From assembly GCA_945870155.1 (NCBI GenBank), contig CAMBSB010000033.1, forward strand, positions 1 through 39,738: 39,738 bases of DNA. Direction: 5' to 3'. Below, piece after piece: positions 33,435-39,738 of the stretch (positions are counted from its first letter, which is position 1; every line of letters begins with the position of its first letter). Origin of the DNA: Paludibacter jiangxiensis (GTDB taxonomy: Bacteria > Bacteroidota > Bacteroidia > Bacteroidales > Paludibacteraceae). The notes beneath the pieces are model-generated. The model saw only the letters and a program-made list of their open reading frames with translations. It did no database searches and was not told the DNA's origin. Both the position numbers and the translations under genes were made by a program.

Positions 33435-34475
33435 ATGACTACAAAAATCGACATAGAGCGCATTGATGAATTGATAGCCGGCTATTTTGCTCAGGGACTC
33501 AATAAAGATGAACTAGCTGAATTGCAACAATGGCTTAAAGCATCTGTTGACAATAAAACCTATTTTCTGCAGGCGCAGGAAGTTTGGTTTTCGGCCATTA
33601 GCGCAAATCATGCTGTGCGTTTCGATTCCGAAAAAGCATTTCAACGTTTCTTGGCTTCGACCATTACTATAAATGAAAAAGCTCAAATTGAAATATCAAA
33701 AAAACAGAAGACCCGTTTCTTCGAATTGAACTTTGTGAGAGTGGCAGCCGCTGTGGCATTACTTATTGTATTTACAGGTATTGGATTTCAAATTGGCAAT
33801 GGACGCAGTTTCGGTACGTTAGCCGATGTAATAGTAGAAGCACCTTTTGGCTCAAAAACAAAAATGTATTTGCCTGATGGTACGTTGGTTTGGTTGAATG
33901 CCGGTTCAACATTAAGTTATAATCAGGATTTTGGAGTTGATAACCGAAAGATTGAATTAATAGGGGAAGGCTATTTTGAAGTAACAAAAAATAAAGAACT
34001 TCCATTTGATGTAAAAACAAGTGAAATGACAGTACGTGTGCTTGGAACTAAATTCAATTATAGGAATTACAGCGATGAAGATGAGGCAATTGTTACGCTT
34101 ATAGAAGGAAAAGTGCATTTAAGCGAAAATAGCTCAAATAAAAGTGGTTATACCTTGATTCCTAACCAACAAGCTGTATTCGACAAGAGTAATAAAAATA
34201 TAGCTATCAATACAGTAAGAGCCTCTTATTCTTCTGATTGGACCAAAGGTCTAATATCATTCGACGAAGAAAAGCTGGGTAATATCGTTCGTGAATTAGA
34301 AAGATTGTACAATGTGCGTATTAAAATTGCCGATGATTCATTACTCAATTATCGTTTTTATGGAAACTTTACGCGCACCGAACAAAGCATTGAAGATGTG
34401 CTTGAAGTATTGGCTTCAACAGATAAATTGAAATTTGAGCAAAAAGGTAGAGAAATTACGCTTCGGTTGAAATAA
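33435..34475 (+). CDS. FecR-family anti-sigma factor
   Basis: This 346-residue inner-membrane protein relays the signal from the SusC transducer to the sigma factor. The cytoplasmic N-terminal region (1-98) has the anti-sigma helix pattern IDELIAGYFAQGLNKDELAE. One membrane segment follows (~100-119, VRVAAAVALLIVFTGIGF). The periplasmic FecR domain (~127-230) includes APFGSKTKMYLPDGTLVWLN, GEGYFEVTK and VRVLGTKFNY. The C-terminal DUF4974-like domain (~270-345) has ISFDEEKLGNIVRELERLYN and resembles an STN fold, which may contact the transducer. It lies 205 bases before the susC gene; that gap has no clear -7 consensus and no other gene. Confidence 0.94.
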   Translation: MTTKIDIERIDELIAGYFAQGLNKDELAELQQWLKASVDNKTYFLQAQEVWFSAISANHAVRFDSEKAFQRFLASTITINEKAQIEISKKQKTRFFELNFVRVAAAVALLIVFTGIGFQIGNGRSFGTLADVIVEAPFGSKTKMYLPDGTLVWLNAGSTLSYNQDFGVDNRKIELIGEGYFEVTKNKELPFDVKTSEMTVRVLGTKFNYRNYSDEDEAIVTLIEGKVHLSENSSNKSGYTLIPNQQAVFDKSNKNIAINTVRASYSSDWTKGLISFDEEKLGNIVRELERLYNVRIKIADDSLLNYRFYGNFTRTEQSIEDVLEVLASTDKLKFEQKGREITLRLK

Positions 34476-34680
34476 AAAAACGACCCTCTGTATTTTAGTA
34501 CTTCAAAAAAATAAACAGATTATTTTGAGTATAATATTGTTTCGCAGCTAAATAACCAAAATTCTATGCATCATTAAATTAAATCACAATGAAAAAAATC
34601 AACACCACTTAGGAATCATTCCATCTGAAGAATTACAATTCGCTATTCCTATTACTGATTAAATATAATTATTCAGTTGT

Positions 34681-37600
34681 ATGCGGGAATATAAAAGTTT
34701 AAATCTAATTAATAAAACCCCAAATTTTATGAGGAAAACGATGAAGGTCATTTTATTGACCCTGTCTTTCTATTGCCTTTCCACAACAGTTTTTTCGCAA
34801 AGTATTTCGCTGAGCGTGAGTAACATAACTTTAAAAGAAGCTATTCGTACATTAAAAGAGAATACAGGATATTCTTTTGTATACGAAGTAAATGACATTG
34901 ACACACAACGTAAGATTACTGTTAATCTTTCAAACAGACCTATAGAGGAAGTTGTAAAACAAATGCTTATTGGCCAGTATGTTAATTTTACAATTCAAGC
35001 TAAAAATATTATAGTTACTAAAAGTGCAAAACCACTTTTGGATATCAAAGAAACTACTACCAGCAAATCAAAAAAAATTACCGGCTTGGTAACCGATTAC
35101 AAAGACGAGCCTATCATTGGAGCATCTATAGTGCTTAAGGGTTCGAATACCGGAACAATTACTGATATTAGTGGTATGTTTTCGCTTGAAGTGCCGGACC
35201 AATCAAGCTTTACGGTATCGTATATTGGTTACAAACAATCTGTTATAAAAGTAAGTGCATTAAATAATTATAAAATTGTACTCGCAGAAGATAATAAGGC
35301 TCTGGATGAGATAGTTGTGGTTGGTTATGGCACACAACGAAAAGCCACTTTAACAGGCGCTATAACAAATATTTCGGGTAGCGACATTACTACAACTAAA
35401 ACATCAAACCTGGCACAAGCCATACAGGGTAAAATACCAGGAGTAGTTATTAGGCAACAAAGTGGACAGCCGGGAAGCAATACTACCAATATTAACGTAC
35501 GTGGTTTTGGAACTCCACTATTTGTAATTGATGATGTGATAAGCAGTGGAGTTGATTTCACTCGACTTAATTCACAGGATGTAGAGAGTATTTCGGTATT
35601 AAAAGATGCTTCAGCAGCTGTTTATGGTATGAATGCTGATAATGGTGTTGTAATTGTAACAACAAAAAGAGGTAAGTCGGGTAAAGTAAAAGTCGATTAC
35701 TCAACCATTTATGGTATAACTTCACCAACAGCTTTGCCCGCCATGGCTAATGCTGCGCAATATACCAAAGCATGGAACGAATCTTCGTTTCTGCGTACAG
35801 GTACTTTTGTTTATCAAAAAGAGGAGTTAGAAAAATGGCAAACTGGTATTGAGCCAGGTTACGAAGGTTCAAATTGGGAAAAGGCCGGATTTAATGATAA
35901 TGCTTCGCAACAGTTACACAGCATATCGCTCACAGGTGGTAACGAAGTAGTAAGTTTTTATACAGGCTTGGGTTATAATTACGATGGAGGGATATTGAAA
36001 AATGATGTGATGAATTTTCAAAAATTCAATTTTACAAATAATATTGCAGTCAATATTAGTAAGAATTTAAAGGCAAACTTCAATAATTCATCCCGATACT
36101 CGGTATTAAATCAACCTGCAAGTGGATTTGATCCCATTTATTGGTCAACCCGTTCGAATATACCTATCAACCCCGTAATGGTAAACGGAGATTTAAACTA
36201 TCCCGGAGATGCACGACTCGGTAGGAATCCGATTGCATTATCGGATCGAAATAATGGTATGAGCAAGAATGTTCAAAAGTTTATGCGGACAAATATTGAC
36301 TTAACCTATTCGTTTACAAAAGCACTGAGCGGGTTAAAGGTCAAGATAGCTGCATTTTACGATAATACAAGCGATGTGGCAAGTTCATACTCAAAGACCT
36401 ATTATTTATACGACGTGCAATTAACACCTATTAAATATAATACACCTTCGACGACATCAATGCTCAATAATGATAATAACCGCTTAAGTTTATTGGGTCA
36501 ATTAACGTATAATAAAACCTTTTTCAAAAAACATGATGTGGGTGCTACCCTCGTATACGAAGGCAGAAAATATTGGTCGAGCAGTACACGTACAGCCCGT
36601 CAATTCGAAAATTTCTTTACAAGCGACTGGATTAGTCAGGGTAGTACAACCAACATGACCGCTGAAGGCTCTAATAATCAACAAGCTTTTTTGGCATTGA
36701 TTGGCCGCTTCAATTATGCTTATGACGGTAAGTATTTAGCCGAGTTTGCCTTTCGTCGCGACGAATCGTACCGTTATGCACCCGGAAAACGCACAGGTTT
36801 TTTTCCTGTAGCTTCCTTGGGATGGCGAGTTTCCGAAGAAAATTTCGTAAAGAAAACCCTTCCATTTTTAACCAATTTTAAATTGCGTGGTTCTTATGGA
36901 CAAATGGGGCGCGATTTGGGCAACCCATTTCAGTTTGTTGAAGGTTTTTCGTTGGGTAGTGCTGGTTATTACGAATTTATTGAAGGAACTCAAACGAGTG
37001 GAATGTCGGCTCCCGCAGTAATAAATCCAAATCTGACCTGGCTGACAACAACTACTTCGAATATTGGCTTTGATTTAGCTATTAAAAATGGCTTGTTTAG
37101 TGTAGAGTTTGACGTTTATCAAAAGGATCGTGATGGACTTTTAGCTACTCGCTTAGTATCATTGCCTAACACCATAGGATTAAGTATGCCTCAGGAAAAT
37201 CTGAACAGCGACAGAGCAAGAGGTATTGAAATTAATGTTGGATCGAAAGGAAAAATTGGAAAATTAGGATATTCATTTAATGCAAATGCCAACTTCTTCC
37301 GCACCATGATTACCTACCAAGAACGCGCACCATTTACAAACAGTTATCAGAAATGGAAGAATCAAACTGCCGGCAGGTGGAATGATGTAGATTGGATTTA
37401 TTATGTAACCGGACAGTATCAGAATTACGATGAGATTTACAATAGCCCTGTTGCAGGAAATACAACCGGTAATATGTATGAGCGCCCCGGCGATTTAATA
37501 TATGAAGATGTGAACGGCGATGGAAAAATAGATGGAAATGACACAAAACCTAATGGCTGGGATGCATCACCAAATATTACTTATGGTGCAACTTTAGCAC

Positions 37601-38127
37601 TCGATTTTGAAGGTTTTGATTTTAATATGTTATGGCAAGGTTCAGGACTTTATTCTGATATTCCCGGCATTGGACCTTATGGGAACTTATTCAACGCTGG
37701 AACAGGAAATATGCCAGCCTACTGGACTGACCGTTGGCAACCGATTGACATTTATGGTGATATAGATGACATAAACAATTGGACTCCAGGCAAATATCCT
37801 GCTGCACGTCAGGATGGTGGTGGAAGTGCCATATTTTTGGGTAATCGTCAAAGTACATTCTGGAGAAAGGATGCTAGCTTTATTCGTCTGAAAAATATTG
37901 AAATAGGTTACACTCTGCCCTCAAAATTTGCAAAAAAATTATCTCTTTCCAAAGCCCGATTATTTGTAAACGGATATAACTTAGTCACATTTGCCGATTC
38001 GTTTGTAAAACAATTCGACCCCGAGTTATCGATGACAGGAACCGATGCTGCAACAACCAGCACTACGTCGGGTTTTGTGTATCCACTTTCAAAAATATTC
38101 AACTTTGGTATTAACGTATCATTCTAA
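34681..38127 (+). CDS. SusC-like TonB-dependent transducer with STN domain (pair 3)
   Basis: This 1148-residue outer-membrane transporter also signals. A long N-terminal leader with signal peptide ends TVFSQS (~41); starts at 34729 or 34741 are possible. An STN domain (~44-115, VSNITLKEAIRTLKENTGYS) is the periplasmic piece that contacts FecR proteins. A CarboxypepD_reg-like domain follows (~132-203). The TonB-box-like segment LDEIVVVGYG is at 208-217, the plug runs to ~330 (ISVLKDASAAVYGMNADNGV), and the barrel ends NFGINVSF. Presence of STN, absent in the two other SusC proteins here, fits the adjacent ECF/FecR pair: substrate binding would free the sigma factor and raise expression of this operon. 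It precedes its SusD by 13 bases. Confidence 0.95.
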   Translation: MREYKSLNLINKTPNFMRKTMKVILLTLSFYCLSTTVFSQSISLSVSNITLKEAIRTLKENTGYSFVYEVNDIDTQRKITVNLSNRPIEEVVKQMLIGQYVNFTIQAKNIIVTKSAKPLLDIKETTTSKSKKITGLVTDYKDEPIIGASIVLKGSNTGTITDISGMFSLEVPDQSSFTVSYIGYKQSVIKVSALNNYKIVLAEDNKALDEIVVVGYGTQRKATLTGAITNISGSDITTTKTSNLAQAIQGKIPGVVIRQQSGQPGSNTTNINVRGFGTPLFVIDDVISSGVDFTRLNSQDVESISVLKDASAAVYGMNADNGVVIVTTKRGKSGKVKVDYSTIYGITSPTALPAMANAAQYTKAWNESSFLRTGTFVYQKEELEKWQTGIEPGYEGSNWEKAGFNDNASQQLHSISLTGGNEVVSFYTGLGYNYDGGILKNDVMNFQKFNFTNNIAVNISKNLKANFNNSSRYSVLNQPASGFDPIYWSTRSNIPINPVMVNGDLNYPGDARLGRNPIALSDRNNGMSKNVQKFMRTNIDLTYSFTKALSGLKVKIAAFYDNTSDVASSYSKTYYLYDVQLTPIKYNTPSTTSMLNNDNNRLSLLGQLTYNKTFFKKHDVGATLVYEGRKYWSSSTRTARQFENFFTSDWISQGSTTNMTAEGSNNQQAFLALIGRFNYAYDGKYLAEFAFRRDESYRYAPGKRTGFFPVASLGWRVSEENFVKKTLPFLTNFKLRGSYGQMGRDLGNPFQFVEGFSLGSAGYYEFIEGTQTSGMSAPAVINPNLTWLTTTTSNIGFDLAIKNGLFSVEFDVYQKDRDGLLATRLVSLPNTIGLSMPQENLNSDRARGIEINVGSKGKIGKLGYSFNANANFFRTMITYQERAPFTNSYQKWKNQTAGRWNDVDWIYYVTGQYQNYDEIYNSPVAGNTTGNMYERPGDLIYEDVNGDGKIDGNDTKPNGWDASPNITYGATLALDFEGFDFNMLWQGSGLYSDIPGIGPYGNLFNAGTGNMPAYWTDRWQPIDIYGDIDDINNWTPGKYPAARQDGGGSAIFLGNRQSTFWRKDASFIRLKNIEIGYTLPSKFAKKLSLSKARLFVNGYNLVTFADSFVKQFDPELSMTGTDAATTSTTSGFVYPLSKIFNFGINVSF

Positions 38128-38140
38128 AATAATTATTAAA

Positions 38141-39738
38141 ATGAAAATAAAAATCATATCTATCGTCATTTTGACTTCTTCATTATTAAGTAGTTGTACC
38201 GCTTGGTTGGATGAAATTGAATCGAAAGAAATTATTCCAACAAACAAAGTGTTTTCTGATGCCGGAGGTGTAAAAACGTATATGGCTGATCTTTATTACA
38301 ATCTGCCAATTGAAGATTTTAAATATTGTGGGAATGGAGGTACAGTAGGCTTTAATGACAATAAAGGCGCTGGCCAAACATGTTCGTTTACCGATGAAGC
38401 ACCTCATCGCAATGGGGCATCGCTTTATAATGCAGGGACTGCAGGCGGATATAGTTTCTCGAGTGGTTATAAAGAAGTACATGACATTTTGTATCTGCTT
38501 GAAAATTTGGGAAATACCACATTGTCGGAAAACCTAAAAAGTTTGTATAAAGGTGAAGCCTATTTTATGTTAGCTTATACTTATTTTGCCTTAGCCAAAC
38601 GTTATGGAGGAGTGCCGATAATAACAAATACTATACAATTGAATTTATCTGATTTGTCGAATGTTACCAAAGTTCCCCGCAGTAGGGAAAAAACAACATG
38701 GGATTACACGATTGCCTTGTGCGATTCGGCTGTGAAATATTTACCCAAAATTCATCCTGAGAGTACAAACCGTAGACCTGGCTCTTATACAGCAAATGCA
38801 TTGAAATCACGAGTTGCGCTTTTTGCAGCTTCGGTTGCAAAATACTATGAGGATGGTGCTTCAGGTGGTGCTACCGATCAAGCCGTAATTAATGGTTTGG
38901 TAGGAGGAATGACTATTGACACAGCTAACGTATATTACCAGAAATGTATCGAAGCTTGCGAGGTATTTCTTCAGCCCGATTGCCCGTTCAGTTTGCAAAA
39001 TCCTACTCCATCTTCGGCCGATGAAGCTGACCAGAACCTTTATAAAATGTTCGAAAATGTAAATACTGCTTCGTCCGAAATGATATTTATAAAAGGATAT
39101 ACTGTTGTAGGACAAGGGCATTATTGGCCAAGTAATACCCCTGTTCAGGTAGGTACAAGTCAAAGTGTGGCAGGCTTACAACCGGCAGTTGGATATATCG
39201 AAAGAGCATTTGGTGACTACACTGATGACGGGAAGGGTTTAGCTGTGCAAATTCGAACACGCGCCGATGGAAATGAAAATGCACTGGGGAATTTTAGTAA
39301 GACAGTTAATTACTATCGTTATGCCAATCCACAAGATGCTTTCAATGGGGTAGGTCCAATTGGTACGGTTACTGGAGGTATTACCGCTAATACACCCGAT
39401 GCTAAAAAACGATTGGATGCACGAATGACATCAGCATTGATGATTCCGGGTTCTCAATTCAGAGGTATAACACTGAATTTTCAGGGAGGATTAATCAAAA
39501 CCGATGGAACAACATTACAAGGAGCCACTTTTACACCCATAGTTCACACGGATGGAAAAACATACTTTCCAATGGGTGGAAAAGATATTGCATCATGTTC
39601 GGGCTGGGAAAGCAGTGCTGGTGGAACAAAAACCGGATTTACCATACGTAAATTTTATCCATCAACATTCACAGGAGATCCTATTCTTTTAGGGTCATAT
39701 ACCAACGACTATCCGGATTTTCGATATGCCGAAATTCT
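38141..39738 (+). CDS. SusD/RagB-like surface lipoprotein (pair 3), cut by window end
   Basis: An ATG at 38141 opens a frame that runs to the window edge without a stop, giving 532 residues. The lipoprotein signal ends LSSC with Cys19. SusD features include LKSLYKGEAYFMLAYTYFAL followed by AKRYGGVPIITN, then LKSRVALFAASVAKYYEDG. It is cut exactly in the conserved RYAEI motif that normally begins the C-terminal helical region. About 80 to 150 residues are probably missing, judged from other SusD proteins. It starts 13 bases after the STN-bearing susC and forms its surface glycan-binding partner. Confidence 0.93.
   Translation, partial: MKIKIISIVILTSSLLSSCTAWLDEIESKEIIPTNKVFSDAGGVKTYMADLYYNLPIEDFKYCGNGGTVGFNDNKGAGQTCSFTDEAPHRNGASLYNAGTAGGYSFSSGYKEVHDILYLLENLGNTTLSENLKSLYKGEAYFMLAYTYFALAKRYGGVPIITNTIQLNLSDLSNVTKVPRSREKTTWDYTIALCDSAVKYLPKIHPESTNRRPGSYTANALKSRVALFAASVAKYYEDGASGGATDQAVINGLVGGMTIDTANVYYQKCIEACEVFLQPDCPFSLQNPTPSSADEADQNLYKMFENVNTASSEMIFIKGYTVVGQGHYWPSNTPVQVGTSQSVAGLQPAVGYIERAFGDYTDDGKGLAVQIRTRADGNENALGNFSKTVNYYRYANPQDAFNGVGPIGTVTGGITANTPDAKKRLDARMTSALMIPGSQFRGITLNFQGGLIKTDGTTLQGATFTPIVHTDGKTYFPMGGKDIASCSGWESSAGGTKTGFTIRKFYPSTFTGDPILLGSYTNDYPDFRYAEI

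Noticed and set aside
1-39738. CRISPR arrays, tRNA or rRNA genes, transposases and integrases
   Set aside because: No regularly spaced repeats, cloverleaf-like sequences or transposase/integrase motifs were seen on reading. Short repeats present are explained as operators, palindromes or coding repeats.

Overview
The window is AT-rich DNA from a member of the Bacteroidota, most likely a Bacteroidales-type anaerobe that has a type IX secretion system (T9SS). The evidence is three SusC/SusD-type outer-membrane pairs (the last SusD cut off by the window edge), a hybrid two-component sensor (HTCS), an ECF sigma/FecR pair, C-terminal T9SS sorting domains, and promoter elements of the Bacteroidota form TAnnTTTG. 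I cannot name the genus. No RNA genes, insertion sequences or CRISPR arrays were seen. The window is essentially one polysaccharide utilization locus (PUL) followed by the start of a second.

Region 1 (1-7253, + strand) is a run of exported glycoside hydrolases. It holds the last codons of a probable GH92 alpha-mannosidase, a GH51 alpha-L-arabinofuranosidase, a GH127 beta-L-arabinofuranosidase, an unusual protein joining an unrecognised ~430-residue N-terminal region to a GH26 domain, and a GH5-like clan GH-A enzyme. Region 2 (7254-17630) has a long regulatory intergenic region, then two tandem SusC/SusD pairs closed by a strong terminator. Region 3 (17694-28013) carries two PL8-family polysaccharide lyases facing each other, the wreck of a GH125 alpha-mannosidase gene between them, a 1597-residue multidomain T9SS surface protein, and a 51-residue peptide gene. 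Region 4 (28060-32157, - strand) is the HTCS regulator. Region 5 (32364-39738) begins with the wreck of a heparinase II/III-type lyase gene, followed by ECF sigma factor, FecR anti-sigma, an STN-bearing SusC transducer and its SusD (truncated by the window edge).

Working model (inference): surface PL8 lyase and endo-hydrolases cut an acidic glycan, SusC/D pairs import fragments, and periplasmic exo-enzymes remove L-arabinofuranose and alpha-mannose. Arabinofuranosidases of both anomeric types, alpha-mannosidases (one intact upstream, one decayed) and uronate-directed lyases together would suit an arabinose-decorated glucuronomannan of the plant-gum type, or another Man/GlcA polymer. The HTCS probably controls the first PUL. 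A 15-bp box repeated at identical spacing before the -7 element of both the first susC and the large surface protein is the best candidate for its operator. The second PUL has its own ECF/FecR/TonB-transducer control.
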